Counted from the first letter of the stretch, positions 1 through 11,072 are shown. The stretch is DNA of 64,000 nt from Pseudomonadota bacterium (GCA_021781835.1 JAJXWD010000001.1:1-64000), one strand, 5' to 3'. Program-made: numbers and translations. Notes: generated by a model not told the origin, from the letters alone.

Positions 1-566
1 GGGGCGGGAGCGGCGGGGCGACAGGCTTCGAGCTGCAAGCCGCCGGGCGTGGCCAGCCATATGGCGCCCTGGCCCGCGAGCGCGGCCGCTTCCTCGGCGG
101 CGACGCTGAGCACGTCTGTCAATGTGGCCGCGCGCGACAGGCGCTGGGCAAAGACCGAGATGCGCCGCAGCGCCTCCACCCGCGCCGCCGCCGCCGCCGC
201 CTCCTGGCGCACGCGCCCGGCCAGCTGGCCCGTGAGCAGCCCGACCAGCCAAAACACCACCAGCGCGACGACATCCTGCGGGTTGGCCACCGAGAATGTG
301 TGGAGCGGCGGCAGAAAATAGAAATTCCACAATAAAAACGCGACCAGCGCGGTAAACAGCCCGACGGCGCGCCCGGCATGGCTGGCCATGGCGGCGATCA
401 GCCCGGTGAAGATCAATCCCATCGCCTCGGGCGGCAAGATCCGGCCGAGCGCCGTGCCCAGCATGGTGGTCAGGGTCAGCAGGGCGGCGGACAGCAGATA
501 GGGCTCCCAATCGCTCTGCCTTGGTTCGGGCGGCGGCGCGGTATTTGGCGCATCCTGGGCTGACAT
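1..566 (-). CDS. Partial DUF4118 (KdpD-like) sensor histidine kinase, N-terminal part; continues past the left edge
   Basis: Not in the ORF track because it runs off the window. Minus-strand reading from ATG at 566: MSAQDAPNTAPPPEPRQSDWEPYLLSAALLTLTTMLGTALGRILPPEAMGLIFTGLIAAMASHAGRAVGLFTALVAFLLWNFYFLPPLHTFSVANPQDVVALVVFW, typical of the KdpD 4-TM DUF4118 domain. Confidence 0.75.
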   Translation of the reverse strand, partial: MSAQDAPNTAPPPEPRQSDWEPYLLSAALLTLTTMLGTALGRILPPEAMGLIFTGLIAAMASHAGRAVGLFTALVAFLLWNFYFLPPLHTFSVANPQDVVALVVFWLVGLLTGQLAGRVRQEAAAAAARVEALRRISVFAQRLSRAATLTDVLSVAAEEAAALAGQGAIWLATPGGLQLEACRPAAPA

Positions 567-615
567 GCCAGAGTATGGCGCCACGGCGCGGGCCAAGGCA
601 AGGCCGCGCCTTGTC

Positions 616-2520
616 TCAAATGGCGATGCGCACGCCAAGCTCGACCACGCGGTCTGACGGGATTTGGAAGAACTCGGTGGCCGAGAGGGCGTTGCGCGCC
701 ATGCGCAGAAACAGCCAGCGGCGGATGAAGCGGAGCTTGGGCACGGTGGTCATCACATAGCTCTCCCGCCCGACAAAATAGCTGGTGCTCATGGGGTCGA
801 ACGCCAGTTCGGGGATGGCTTCGAGCGTGTCGGGCACGTTGGGGCTTTCCATGAAGCCGAAATTGAGCGTGACCTGATACATGCCGGGCGCGGCTTCCTT
901 GACCTCGTGGCGCCGCCCGGGCGCGGCGTGGGGAATCTCGAGCGTGCGCACGGTGACGAACAGCACCCGCTCGTGCAGCACCTTGTTGTGCTTGAGATTA
1001 TGCAGCAGCGCGCCCGGCACATAGTCGAGATTGCCGGTCATGAACACGGCCGTGCCCGCGCAGCGCAGCACGCGCGAATAGGGCAGGCGGTTGATGAACA
1101 GGCTCAGGGACATGGCATCTTGCGCCCAGCGCGCGTAAATGAGCCCCCTGCCCCGCTGCCAGGTTGTCATGAGCGTGGCGACCAGCAGCCCCATGCCGAG
1201 CGGCACCCAGCCGCCCTCGAAAAATTTAAGCGCGTTGGCTCCAAAAAACGCCAGATCGACGACCAGAAACCCGCCAAACACCAGGGCCGTGAGGCTCGCC
1301 GGCCAGGCGAACAGCCGGCGATAGACGAACATCGCCAGAATATTGGTGCACACGAACGTGCCCGTGACCGCGATGCCATAGGCCCAGGCCAGATTATTGC
1401 TGGTCTGGAAGGTCAGGATCAGGGCCATGACCCCGAGCGCCAGCAGCCAGTTGATCTGGGGCAGGTAAATCTGGCCTTCAGCCGTGACCGAGGTGTGGCG
1501 CACCTCCATGCGCGGCAGCAGCCCGAGCTGAATGCATTGCCGGCCCATCGAATAGGCCCCAGAAATGACCGACTGGCTGGCGATGATGGTGGCCAGGGTT
1601 GAGAGCACGACCAGCGGAATTTGCAAAGCGGCCGGCGCCGACATGAAGAACGGGTTGGCCGCCGCCGCCGGGTTGGCCAGCACCACCGCGCCCTGGCCGA
1701 AATAATTGAGCGTGAGCGCCGGCAGCACGAACCAGGTCCAGGCGAGGCGGATGGGCGCGCGGCCGAAATGCCCCATATCGGCGTAGAGCGCCTCGGCGCC
1801 CGTGACCGCCAGCACCACCGCGCCCAAAATGACAAAGCCCGCATATTTATGGCGAACCATGAAGGAGACGCCATAGGCCGGGTTGATGCCCGCCAGCACG
1901 CCCGGATCCGCCATGATGTGGGTGAGGCCGAGTATGCCGATGGTTAAAAACCACAAGACCATGACGGGGCCAAACGCGCTGCCGATGGTGCCCGTGCCGC
2001 GCCGCTGCGCCATGAACAGCCCGGCCACCACCACCAGCGAGGCAAGCTCGACCAGGTGGGTCGAGAGCGCCGGCCATACCACTTGCAGACCCGAAATCGC
2101 CGAGAGGACCGAGATGGCCGGGGTGATCATGCCATCGCCAAAAAACAGCCCCGCGCCGATGATGCCGATCAGGCCGAGCGCCACGCGCGCGCGGCCGCTG
2201 GCCGCGGTCTGGGCCAGAGCGGTGAGCGCCAGGATGCCGCCCTCGCCATTATTGTCGGCGCGCATCACGAAGGTCACGTATTTGAGCGTGACGGTGATGA
2301 TGAGCGCCCAGAAGATCAGGGACAGCAGCCCGAAAATATCGGCGCGCGCCAGGCTCTGGGCGTTGAAATAGCCCAGGCAGGTCTGCAAGGCGTAGAGCGG
2401 GCTGGTGCCGATGTCGCCATAAACCACCCCCAGCGCCCCGATCAGCATGGGCAGGCGAAGTGATTTATGGGCGGGATTTGCGGTGGACATGGTGAGGGCA
2501 GCTCTGGTCATTTCGGCCAA
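616..2520 (-). CDS. kup: Kup-type low-affinity potassium transporter
   Basis: ORF 634 aa; GALGVVYGDIGTSPLYAL and FGDGMITPAISVLSAISGL motifs are diagnostic of Kup/HAK. Confidence 0.96.
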   Translation of the reverse strand: MAEMTRAALTMSTANPAHKSLRLPMLIGALGVVYGDIGTSPLYALQTCLGYFNAQSLARADIFGLLSLIFWALIITVTLKYVTFVMRADNNGEGGILALTALAQTAASGRARVALGLIGIIGAGLFFGDGMITPAISVLSAISGLQVVWPALSTHLVELASLVVVAGLFMAQRRGTGTIGSAFGPVMVLWFLTIGILGLTHIMADPGVLAGINPAYGVSFMVRHKYAGFVILGAVVLAVTGAEALYADMGHFGRAPIRLAWTWFVLPALTLNYFGQGAVVLANPAAAANPFFMSAPAALQIPLVVLSTLATIIASQSVISGAYSMGRQCIQLGLLPRMEVRHTSVTAEGQIYLPQINWLLALGVMALILTFQTSNNLAWAYGIAVTGTFVCTNILAMFVYRRLFAWPASLTALVFGGFLVVDLAFFGANALKFFEGGWVPLGMGLLVATLMTTWQRGRGLIYARWAQDAMSLSLFINRLPYSRVLRCAGTAVFMTGNLDYVPGALLHNLKHNKVLHERVLFVTVRTLEIPHAAPGRRHEVKEAAPGMYQVTLNFGFMESPNVPDTLEAIPELAFDPMSTSYFVGRESYVMTTVPKLRFIRRWLFLRMARNALSATEFFQIPSDRVVELGVRIAI

Positions 2521-2793
2521 AATTACCGCGCGCCGACGGTGGTTTCAAAACCAGGGGGGCGGTTTTTCCCGGCTCTTTACGGCGCCTTTATGGGGCAAGT
2601 CGGCGGGGTGGGACGCGGCGCGCGCGCGCCGGGCTTTTGGCGCGCGGCCTGGCTGGAGGAGGAATCACGAAAACGTGATTATTTTTACCGAAGCTTTATG
2701 ATCGGATTCAGAACGATATGTCCCGGGGGGAATTGGCGGGCTGGCACTCTGCCATCCGCCTGAGCCGCCATGGTTAATCATGACCGCCGATCG

Positions 2794-5118
2794 TCACGCG
2801 CTGGGTGGGAAGCCGCGCCGCGCGAGCCGGGCGATGACCTGCTTCAGAAGGTCGAGCAGGAGGGTGAACAGCAAGGCGCTGAAGATGACCGGCCCCAGAA
2901 CATTCCAGCCCAACGGCGCCATCAATAGCCCCAGCCTCACGACCAGCAGGCTGAAGCCAACCATGGCGAGCGTGGCGAGGGCCAGCCAGAGGCTCGGGGC
3001 CGATGACCAGACCCAGCGCTCCTCGCGGATGACATAAACGCTGGCCTGGATCGCCAGCATCAGGGTCAGGAAGGAAAGCGTCCGCACCTGCGCCAGGGGC
3101 AAATGCCAGAGGTCGCGGCCGATCGTGAGCATCAGCGCCGCATAGCCGAGCGTGGCCAGGCCATAAATCCCGCCTTCGGTGATGATCCGGCCAATGCGCC
3201 AGTGCCGGGGGTGAGATGAAGGCAGAGCGCGGTCGGTGGTGATCGCCATGGTCAGGAAATCATTGACGATCAGCAGCAGCACCATCAGCAGCGGCGTTAA
3301 AACCGCGTGGCCGGTCATGACCAACCCCAGCGCGAGATACAGCACGAAGGCGATTTTGCGGACCACCATCGAGAGCGTGTAGGTGCGGATGCGCTGAAAC
3401 GCCGCCCTGCCCTCACGGATGGCGTCCAAGACACCGGCCAACCCCGGCGAGGTGAGCACCAGACCCGCCGCCGCCTTTGCCACATCGGTCGCCGTGGAGA
3501 CGGCGATGCCCATTTGCGCCTGGCGCAGGGCCGGGGCGTCGTTGGTGCCATCGCCGCACATGCCGACCACGTGGCCGGCGCGCTGGAACAGTTTGACCAG
3601 GTGAAATTTCTGCTCCGGAAATACCCCGGCGAACACGCCGCAACCGTCTGGCGCGGCCAGGGTGGCGGACCTTGAGGCATCGCAAACCTCGCCGGTGATG
3701 CCGACGGCTTTGGCGATCACTTGGGCGGTTTCGGGCGCATCGCCCGTGACCATGACCACGCGCACGCCCAAATCATGCAAGGCGGCGATCAGGCGCGCGG
3801 CATCCTCACGCGGCGGGTCGGCAAGGCCCAGCAAGCCGAGCAGAACAGGGGCGGAGGCGCCGGTGGTCCGGGTGACGGCGAGAACCCGGCAACCCGCTTC
3901 GACGAGGTGCCGCCGGGCCGCTTCCTGCTCGGGCGATAGCGGCGCTTGCAGCAACGCCCCGAGCGCGCCCTTGCGGAGCAGATCGCCATCCGCGAGGCGC
4001 GTTTGCGCATATTTGCGGGCCGGATCGAAGGGCATGAAGCCCGTGGCCTCGGGCACCGCCACACCGCGCGCCCGCGCGGTGTCGATCATCACCTGGTCAA
4101 CCGGATCTCCGCCCTCCGATGAAACGGCGGCGGCAGCCGCCAGAACGGCGTCTTCCGTCAGGCCCCCAAAGGCGGCGACGGCGTGGATCGACAGCGCGTT
4201 CTGTGTCAGCGTGCCGGTTTTATCGGAGCAGAGCAGGCTCATCGTCGCGGCCTCGTTGATCGCGGCGAGCCGCGTGGGCAGCACGGCGCCCCGCACCAGC
4301 CGCCGGGCCGAAAGCGCGGCGGCGAGCGTGAAGGTGGAAGGCAAGGCAACGGGAATGGACGCCAGCAGCGCGGTTAGCAGCAAGGGCACGGTTTCATCGA
4401 ATGTCCGGCCGATGGCATGGGCGTAGGCGAGCATCGCCAGCACCACGGCACCGTTGACCAGGGCCAGATCGCGCACCACCGCGAGCACCGCGCGCTGCTC
4501 GCCGCTGACACCGTGGGCATCTTGCACCAGCGAGGCGGTCTTGCCGAAATAGGTGCGCGCGCCGGTCGCCACCACCAGGCCCGTGGCCTCGCCTTGCCGG
4601 ATCATCGCGCCGGCATAGGCCAGATCCCCTGGTTTGCGCTCAACGGGCAGGGATTCACCCGTCAGCATCGACTGGTCGGCCAGCACGCCGCCCGCGGTGA
4701 TCTTGATGTCGGCGGGCACCACCGCGCCGAGCGCCAGCTTTACCAGATCGCCGGGCACCAGACTGGCCGCGTCAAGGCGCGCCCAGCCGCCATCGCGCCG
4801 GACCGAGGCCATGACCGCGAGCGTCTGGCGCAAGGCCGCGACCGCCGCCTTGGCGCGGGCTTCCTGGCTCAGCCCGAGCACGGCGTTGAAAATCAGCAGC
4901 ACGGCAATGATGCCCGCCTGCAGGCCATGGCCGAGAAACAGCTCCAGCAGGATGGTGGCTTCCAGCATCCACGGCAGGGGCGCCCATAATTTGGCCGCCA
5001 GCGCGTGGAGCCAGCTTTCGGGTTTGTCGGCAACCGCGTTGGCGCCGAATTGCCGCAGCCGGGCCGCGGCTTCGGCGGATGACAAGCCCTGGTCAAAATC
5101 TGCGTTCATGGCCAACAT
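2794..5118 (-). CDS. Plasma-membrane H+-exporting type P-type ATPase (type IIIA-like)
   Basis: ORF 774 aa; SDKTGTLTQN phosphorylation motif, MLTGESLPV, GDGTNDAPALRQAQMGIAV. Confidence 0.93.
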   Translation of the reverse strand: MLAMNADFDQGLSSAEAAARLRQFGANAVADKPESWLHALAAKLWAPLPWMLEATILLELFLGHGLQAGIIAVLLIFNAVLGLSQEARAKAAVAALRQTLAVMASVRRDGGWARLDAASLVPGDLVKLALGAVVPADIKITAGGVLADQSMLTGESLPVERKPGDLAYAGAMIRQGEATGLVVATGARTYFGKTASLVQDAHGVSGEQRAVLAVVRDLALVNGAVVLAMLAYAHAIGRTFDETVPLLLTALLASIPVALPSTFTLAAALSARRLVRGAVLPTRLAAINEAATMSLLCSDKTGTLTQNALSIHAVAAFGGLTEDAVLAAAAAVSSEGGDPVDQVMIDTARARGVAVPEATGFMPFDPARKYAQTRLADGDLLRKGALGALLQAPLSPEQEAARRHLVEAGCRVLAVTRTTGASAPVLLGLLGLADPPREDAARLIAALHDLGVRVVMVTGDAPETAQVIAKAVGITGEVCDASRSATLAAPDGCGVFAGVFPEQKFHLVKLFQRAGHVVGMCGDGTNDAPALRQAQMGIAVSTATDVAKAAAGLVLTSPGLAGVLDAIREGRAAFQRIRTYTLSMVVRKIAFVLYLALGLVMTGHAVLTPLLMVLLLIVNDFLTMAITTDRALPSSHPRHWRIGRIITEGGIYGLATLGYAALMLTIGRDLWHLPLAQVRTLSFLTLMLAIQASVYVIREERWVWSSAPSLWLALATLAMVGFSLLVVRLGLLMAPLGWNVLGPVIFSALLFTLLLDLLKQVIARLARRGFPPSA

Positions 5119-5316
5119 CCGTCAGATCATGCGGTATCAGGTAGCATCGGCCAAGGATGCCTGGAAGCGCCTGGAGGCCGGCTCTTCGCAGCGCGGCTTG
5201 CGCGCCAATGCGCTCAGGCGCATACCATGGCCATGAACAGGGCCAAAGACGCCGGTGACATTCTGGCCACCCTCGCCGAGCCCGCGCGGCATTCGGCGTA
5301 AGGACGCAACAATATC

Positions 5317-6378
5317 ATGGCAGTCAAGTCCAAAAAAACCCTTCTGGCCGCGGCGGTTGTTCTGGTGGCTGGGCTGGGGGCGGGGGCTTACCGTTATTGG
5401 CGCGCGGCGCCCGACGCCAGCCACCTCACGCTTTATGGCAATGTCGATATACGCGAGGTCTATGCCGCGTTTTACGATTCGGGGCGCATTGACCATATGT
5501 TGGCGCAGGAGGGCGATGCGGTTCATGAAGGTGAACTGATCGCCACGCTCGACCAAAGCCGCTTCGCGGATGCGCTGGCCACCGCCAACGGCCAGGCCGC
5601 CAGCCAGCAGCAGATTCTGGCCGCGCTGCTGGCGGGATCGCGCCCGGAGCAGATTGCCCAGGCCAAGGCGCAGATGGATGCGCTGGAGGTGGTGTACCAA
5701 AACGATGCCGCCAATTACAATCGCTACGCGGCACTGGCCCCCCATGGCGCGGCCACCATTCAGCAGCGCGACGACGCCCAGGCCGCCTGGCTTAATGCCA
5801 AGCAAAATTACCAAGCCGCCAGGCAGGCTTACATATTGGCCGTCAAAGGCCCGCGCGCCGAGGATATCGCCGCCGCGCAGGCCGCCTATGATGCCGCGAA
5901 AGCCAGCGCCGCCCTGGCCGCGCAAGAGTATGACGACACCAAACTCTACGCGCCCGCGGATGGCATCATTGAGGAGCGCGTGCAGGAGCCCGGCGACATG
6001 ACCTCGCCTTCCGCGCCGGTTTATGTGATCGCGCTCACCAATCCGCTCTGGGTGCGCGCCTATGTGCCCGAGAGCGATCTGGGCCGCGTCCGGCTGGGCA
6101 TGACCGCCAGCATCAGCACCGATTCCTATCCAGGCAAGACTTATCGCGGCTGGGTGGGCTATATCTCTCCCACCGCCGAATTCACGCCCAAGACGGTCGA
6201 GACACCCGATTTGCGCGCCCAGCTCGTCTATCAGCTCCGTGTCTATGCCTGTAACGCGCAAGGCCAGTTGCAGCTTGGCATGCCCGCGACCGTGAGCATC
6301 GGCCTTGCCCAACCCCAGACAGCGGGCGCGGCACGGGGCGCGGATGCGTGCGGCGGCGCCAATGCCCCCGCCACCTGA
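5317..6378 (+). CDS. HlyD-family membrane fusion protein (YbhG-like)
   Basis: ORF 353 aa; single N-terminal TM, biotinyl-lipoyl-like halves and long coiled coil (QAKAQMDALEVVYQNDAANYNRYAALAPHGAATIQQRDDAQ). Confidence 0.88.
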   Translation: MAVKSKKTLLAAAVVLVAGLGAGAYRYWRAAPDASHLTLYGNVDIREVYAAFYDSGRIDHMLAQEGDAVHEGELIATLDQSRFADALATANGQAASQQQILAALLAGSRPEQIAQAKAQMDALEVVYQNDAANYNRYAALAPHGAATIQQRDDAQAAWLNAKQNYQAARQAYILAVKGPRAEDIAAAQAAYDAAKASAALAAQEYDDTKLYAPADGIIEERVQEPGDMTSPSAPVYVIALTNPLWVRAYVPESDLGRVRLGMTASISTDSYPGKTYRGWVGYISPTAEFTPKTVETPDLRAQLVYQLRVYACNAQGQLQLGMPATVSIGLAQPQTAGAARGADACGGANAPAT

Positions 6379-8128
6379 AGACGCGCCCAAAGCGCTGGTG
6401 CTGGAGGGGGTCACGCGCCGCTTCCGGGTGGCCAGACGTGTGGTGACCGCGCTTGAGGGGGTGAGCGCGCAAACCTCGCCCGGCCTGGTGACCGGACTGA
6501 TTGGCCCAGACGGCGCGGGCAAGACCACGCTGATGCGGCTCATCGCCGGGCTGCTCCGGCCTGATGACGGCAAGATCGGCGTTTTTGGGACCGATGTGAG
6601 CACCGCGCCGCTCGAGGTGCAGGGCATGATCTCTTACATGCCACAGCGTTTCGGGCTTTATGAAGACCTCAGCGTACAGGAGAATCTCGACCTCTACGCC
6701 GATTTGCAGGGCGTGCCTGTGGCCGCGCGCCCTGGCCGCTATGCCGAGCTTTTGCACATGACCGGCATGCAGCCCTTCACCACGCGCCTGGCGGGCCGGC
6801 TCTCGGGCGGCATGAAGCAGAAATTGGGCCTGGCCTGCACGCTCATCCGCCCGCCCCGGCTCTTGCTGCTCGATGAGCCGACCGTTGGCGTCGATCCGGT
6901 TTCACGCCGGGAATTATGGCAGATCGTCGATCACCTCGTGCGCGGGGCCGGCATGAGCGTGCTGCTCTCCACCGCCTATCTCGACGAGGCGGAGCGCTGC
7001 GACGAGGTGCTGCTGCTGCATGAGGGGCAGTTGATCGGCACTGGCAAGCCGGGGGATTTCACCCAGGCGATGGCCGGGCGAAGCTTTTTGGCCCGTGCCG
7101 GGGGCACGCCCAAGCGCGCGCTGCAAACGGCGCTTGCCGCCACGCCAGGCGTGACGGATGCGCTGATTCAGGGCGAAGCCGTGCGCCTGGTGCTGAATGC
7201 CGGCGTGGCGCCGCAGACGATTCAGCCTCCCGGCATCGCGGGCCTCACGCTCGCGCCCGTCGCGCCGCGGTTCGAGGACCGGTTTGTCGATCTCTTGCGC
7301 GCCAAAACAGGCATCCAGGCCCTGATTACGCCAGCACCGCCAGCCGCCGCGCCAGCATCGCAAGCAGCCGCCATCGAGGTTGACCGCCTGACCAAACGCT
7401 TCGGCGCCTTCGCGGCGGTCGATGACATCAGCTTCCGCGTAAAACGGGGCGAGATCTTTGGCCTGCTGGGAGCCAATGGCGCCGGCAAATCCACCACTTT
7501 CCGCATGTTATGCGGCCTGTTGCCCGCCACCAGCGGAAGGCTGCGGGTGGATGGGTTTGATCTGCGCGCCGCCGCCGCCACCGCGCGCGGCAGGCTTGGC
7601 TATATGGCGCAAAAATTCTCGCTTTATGGCGATCTCAGCGTGCTCCAGAATCTGCGCTTCTTCGCCGCCGCCTACGGGCTGCGCGGCGCGCGGCGCGCTC
7701 AGCGCATCGACTGGGCGCTCAGTGAATTCGAACTGCGCGATTACGCCGACGCCACCAGCCGCGATTTGCCGCTGGGCTTCAAGCAGCGCATGGCGCTGGC
7801 CTGCGCGCTCATGCATGAGCCCGACGTGCTGTTTCTCGATGAACCAACCTCCGGCGTCGACCCTCTGGCGCGGCGCGAATTCTGGCGGCGCATCAATGCC
7901 CTGGCGGACCAGGGCGTAACCGTGCTGGTGACCACCCATTTCATGGATGAGGCGGAATATTGCGACCATCTGGTCATCATGGCGCAGGGGCGGATTTTGG
8001 CGGCGGGCACATCGGAGGATCTCAAATCGGCCGCCCGCACGGCCGAACTGCCCGCGCCAACCATGGAGGACGCCTTTGTTGCCCTGATTACGGCCGCTGA
8101 CGCCAAACAAACAGGCCACGCGGCATGA
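6362..8128 (+). CDS. ABC transporter ATP-binding protein with two fused ATPase domains (YbhF-like)
   Basis: Two Walker A (GPDGAGKTTL, GANGAGKSTT) and two LSGGMKQK/LPLGFKQR-LDEPT sets; ORF opens at 6305 but the likely start is 6344 or 6362, overlapping the HlyD stop. Confidence 0.9.
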   Translation: MPPPPEDAPKALVLEGVTRRFRVARRVVTALEGVSAQTSPGLVTGLIGPDGAGKTTLMRLIAGLLRPDDGKIGVFGTDVSTAPLEVQGMISYMPQRFGLYEDLSVQENLDLYADLQGVPVAARPGRYAELLHMTGMQPFTTRLAGRLSGGMKQKLGLACTLIRPPRLLLLDEPTVGVDPVSRRELWQIVDHLVRGAGMSVLLSTAYLDEAERCDEVLLLHEGQLIGTGKPGDFTQAMAGRSFLARAGGTPKRALQTALAATPGVTDALIQGEAVRLVLNAGVAPQTIQPPGIAGLTLAPVAPRFEDRFVDLLRAKTGIQALITPAPPAAAPASQAAAIEVDRLTKRFGAFAAVDDISFRVKRGEIFGLLGANGAGKSTTFRMLCGLLPATSGRLRVDGFDLRAAAATARGRLGYMAQKFSLYGDLSVLQNLRFFAAAYGLRGARRAQRIDWALSEFELRDYADATSRDLPLGFKQRMALACALMHEPDVLFLDEPTSGVDPLARREFWRRINALADQGVTVLVTTHFMDEAEYCDHLVIMAQGRILAAGTSEDLKSAARTAELPAPTMEDAFVALITAADAKQTGHAA

Positions 8129-9246
8129 GCGCGATGCTGATGCGCCTGCGTGGCCTGGTGCGCAAGGAGACACTGCAAATCCTGCGCGATCCTTCCTCCA
8201 TCGCCATCGCCTTCATTCTGCCCACGGTGCTGCTGCTGCTGTTCGGCTATGGCGTGTCGCTCGATGCCCGCCATGTCGGGCTGGGGCTGGTGGTTGACGC
8301 CCCCAGCGCCGCCGCCACCAGCTTCACCGCGAAATTTCGCCATTCGCCCTATTTCACGCCCCATGATTTCGCCGCCGAACCCGCCGCCGAGACGGCCATG
8401 AAGGATGGCGATATCGATGGCTTTATCTGGCTGCAAGGCGATTTCGCCCGTCAGCTCGCCGCGGGCCAGAGCCCGGCCATTGGCCTTTTTGTTGATGGCA
8501 TCGACGCCAACAATGCCCGGCTGATCGAGAATTACGTAACGCAAAGCTGGGCGGATTGGGTGGCGCAGCAGGCCGCGCTGGCGGGCGTCGCCAATCCGGA
8601 TCCCATCGATCTCGAACCGCGAATCTGGTTCAACCCCGCCGTCAGCAGCCGCGATTATCTGGTGCCGGGGCTCATTGCCGTGATCATGACCCTTACCGGC
8701 GCGCTGCTCACCGCGCTGGTCATCGCGCGGGAATGGGAGCGCGGCACCATGGAGGCGCTGATGGTCACCACTGTGAGCATGCATGAGATATTGATCTCCA
8801 AGATCATCCCCTATTTCCTGCTCGGCATGGGGGGGATGGTGGTCTCGGTGCTGATCGCGACTTGGCTGTTCGGCGTGCCGCTGCTGGGCTCGCTCATCGT
8901 GCTGGGGCTGGCCTCGTCGTTGTTCATGCTCGCTTCGCTCGGCATGGGGCTGCTCATTTCCACCATCGCCAAAAACCAGTTTGTCGCCGGGCAGATCGCC
9001 ATCATCACCACTTTCCTGCCAGCCTTCATTCTCTCAGGATTCATTTTCGATATTTCCTCCATGCCCGCGCCCATTCAGCTGCTCACCCATGTCGTCGCGG
9101 CGCGCTATTTCGTGGCCATTTTGCAAAGCCTGTTTCTGGCCGGCACGGTGTGGTCCGTCATCCTGCCCAATCTGTTCGCCCTGCTGGCCATGGCGGTGGT
9201 GTTTCTGGGGCTGGCCCGGCTGGCCGCGCGCAAGAGGCTCGACTGA
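8125..9246 (+). CDS. ABC-2 type permease (YbhS-like)
   Basis: ORF 373 aa; RKETLQILRDPSSIAIAFILPTVLLLLFGYGVSLD; ATGA overlap with upstream ATPase. Confidence 0.9.
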   Translation: MSAMLMRLRGLVRKETLQILRDPSSIAIAFILPTVLLLLFGYGVSLDARHVGLGLVVDAPSAAATSFTAKFRHSPYFTPHDFAAEPAAETAMKDGDIDGFIWLQGDFARQLAAGQSPAIGLFVDGIDANNARLIENYVTQSWADWVAQQAALAGVANPDPIDLEPRIWFNPAVSSRDYLVPGLIAVIMTLTGALLTALVIAREWERGTMEALMVTTVSMHEILISKIIPYFLLGMGGMVVSVLIATWLFGVPLLGSLIVLGLASSLFMLASLGMGLLISTIAKNQFVAGQIAIITTFLPAFILSGFIFDISSMPAPIQLLTHVVAARYFVAILQSLFLAGTVWSVILPNLFALLAMAVVFLGLARLAARKRLD

Positions 9247-9249
9247 ACC

Positions 9250-10359
9250 ATGCTGGCCCGTCTGCTCGCTTTGGTCATCAAGGAATTTCTCGCCATATTG
9301 CGCGATGGCAAAAGCCGCATGGTGCTGATCGGCCCGCCGCTCATCCAGCTTGTCGTATTCGGCTATGCCGCCAGTTTCGACCTCAATCACGTGCCCTTCG
9401 CGGTTTACGACCAGGATCAAACCGCCCTCTCACGCGATCTGGTGGCCGATTTCGCAGGCGCGCCCAGTTTCCAGCAAGTCGCGGTATTGCATAGCCCTGA
9501 GCGCATCAGGCAGCTCATTGATTCACGTGCCGTCGAGATGGTGCTCGACATCGACCCGCGTTATGGGCGCGATCTGCTGCTTGGCCAGCCAGCGCCGGTG
9601 CAAATCATCGTCGATGGCCGCAACTCCAACACCGCCCTGCTGATTTTGGGCTATGCCAGCGACATCATCACCTCGGCCAGCGAAAGCTGGGCCGCCACCC
9701 ATGGTGGCATGGCCCCGCCCGCGCGGCTCGAGCCCCGCGCGCTCTATAACCCCACGCTCGACTCACATTGGTTCATCATTCCTGGCATCGTGGCACTGCT
9801 CACCCAGGTGGTCACGCTGCTGGTGGTGGGGTTGTCGGTCGCGCGGGAACGCGAGGCCGGCACGTTCGACCAGACCCTCGTTACGCCGCTCAGGCCCCTC
9901 GACATTGTGCTGGGCAAAAGCCTGCCGGGCCTGATCATCGGCCTCGTTGAAGGCAGTGTCATCATTTTGGCCACGCATTTCTGGTTCGGCGTGCCGCTGC
10001 TGGGTTCGCTGGTCTTGCTCTATATGGGGCTGTTTTTGTTCATCGCCGCGGTCACCGGCATCGGGCTGATGATCTCCTCGCTCGCCGCCACGCAGCAACA
10101 GGCGCTGTTGGGCGCCTTCTTGTTCATGGTGCCGTCCATCATTCTCTCGGGCTTCGCGACACCCATCGCCAACATGCCCCCCCTTGTGCAAGACCTGACC
10201 CTCATCAACCCCATGCGCTATGCGCTGGTGGTGATACGTGAAAGCTTCCTCGAGCACCCCAGTCTCGCCACGCTGCTGCCCCAGTTCGGCGCCATGACCA
10301 CGCTTGCGCTCATCAGCCTCATCGCGGCGGGCTGGCTGTTCCGCAAGCGTGTGGTTTAG
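9250..10359 (+). CDS. ABC-2 type permease (YbhR-like)
   Basis: ORF 369 aa; [48 protein letters not shown]. Confidence 0.9.
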   Translation: MLARLLALVIKEFLAILRDGKSRMVLIGPPLIQLVVFGYAASFDLNHVPFAVYDQDQTALSRDLVADFAGAPSFQQVAVLHSPERIRQLIDSRAVEMVLDIDPRYGRDLLLGQPAPVQIIVDGRNSNTALLILGYASDIITSASESWAATHGGMAPPARLEPRALYNPTLDSHWFIIPGIVALLTQVVTLLVVGLSVAREREAGTFDQTLVTPLRPLDIVLGKSLPGLIIGLVEGSVIILATHFWFGVPLLGSLVLLYMGLFLFIAAVTGIGLMISSLAATQQQALLGAFLFMVPSIILSGFATPIANMPPLVQDLTLINPMRYALVVIRESFLEHPSLATLLPQFGAMTTLALISLIAAGWLFRKRVV

Positions 10360-11072
10360 ATCGAGCGCTGGTTGACCCGCTTGGAAAGCGCTTCGGCGTT
10401 TTCCCGGCGCTCACTGTAGCGCTCCACCAGATAATCCGCGCAGCCGCGTGTCAGCAGCGTGAACTTCACCAGCTCCTCCATCACATCCACGATGCGGTCG
10501 TAATAAGGCGAGGTCTTCATCCGGTCGGTCTCATCGAATTCGGTGAAGGCTTTGGGCACGGAGGACTGGTTGGGAATGGTGAGCAGGCGCATCCAGCGGC
10601 CCAGAATGCGCAACTGGTTGACCGCATTGAAGCTCTGCGAGCCGCCGCACACCTGCATCACGGCCAATGTTTTGCCTTGGGTTGGGCGCACCGCGCCCAG
10701 CGCCAGGGGAATCCAGTCGATCTGCGCCTTCATGATCCCGGTCATGGCGCCATGGCGCTCGGGCGAGCACCAGACCATGCCCTCGCACCAGTTCACCAGA
10801 TCGCGCAATTCCTGTACTTTCGGATGATCCGCCCCTGCATCGTCGGGCAGGGGCAGGCCGGAGGGGTTGAAGCTGCGTGTCTCGGCGCCAAAACGGCGCA
10901 AAATCGCGGCGGCTTCCTCCGTCACCAGCCGGCTGAAGGCGCGCGGCCGCACGGAGCCGTACAGCAGCAGGATGCGCGGCTTGTGACGTGGCCGGGGCGC
11001 ATCGAACAGGCGCGCTTCATCAATCGGTGCGAAGCAGGCTGCATCGAGATTTGGCAAGGATTCGTCAGCCAT
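10356..11072 (-). CDS. arsH: Arsenical resistance protein ArsH (NADPH-dependent FMN reductase family)
   Basis: [91 protein letters not shown] is the ArsH signature; last gene of the ars operon. Confidence 0.95.
   Translation of the reverse strand: MADESLPNLDAACFAPIDEARLFDAPRPRHKPRILLLYGSVRPRAFSRLVTEEAAAILRRFGAETRSFNPSGLPLPDDAGADHPKVQELRDLVNWCEGMVWCSPERHGAMTGIMKAQIDWIPLALGAVRPTQGKTLAVMQVCGGSQSFNAVNQLRILGRWMRLLTIPNQSSVPKAFTEFDETDRMKTSPYYDRIVDVMEELVKFTLLTRGCADYLVERYSERRENAEALSKRVNQRSI

Noticed and set aside
664-1602. 312-aa plus-strand ORF antisense to kup
   Set aside because: Composition-driven shadow ORF in GC-rich DNA; Arg/Gly/Gln-rich with no family motif, while the opposite strand is clearly Kup
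2663-2680. AATCACG-aaaa-CGTGATT hairpin followed by ATTTTTA between kup and the P-ATPase, considered as a terminator or riboswitch
   Set aside because: The T-run is on the plus strand, where no upstream gene ends; no known riboswitch consensus recognised in the kup leader
5137-6627. 496-aa minus-strand ORF opposite the HlyD gene
   Set aside because: Antisense shadow; HlyD and ABC ATPase motifs lie on the plus strand
10355-10360. Interleaved stop codons of the ABC permease and arsH
   Set aside because: Tight convergent packing by itself is common and not informative
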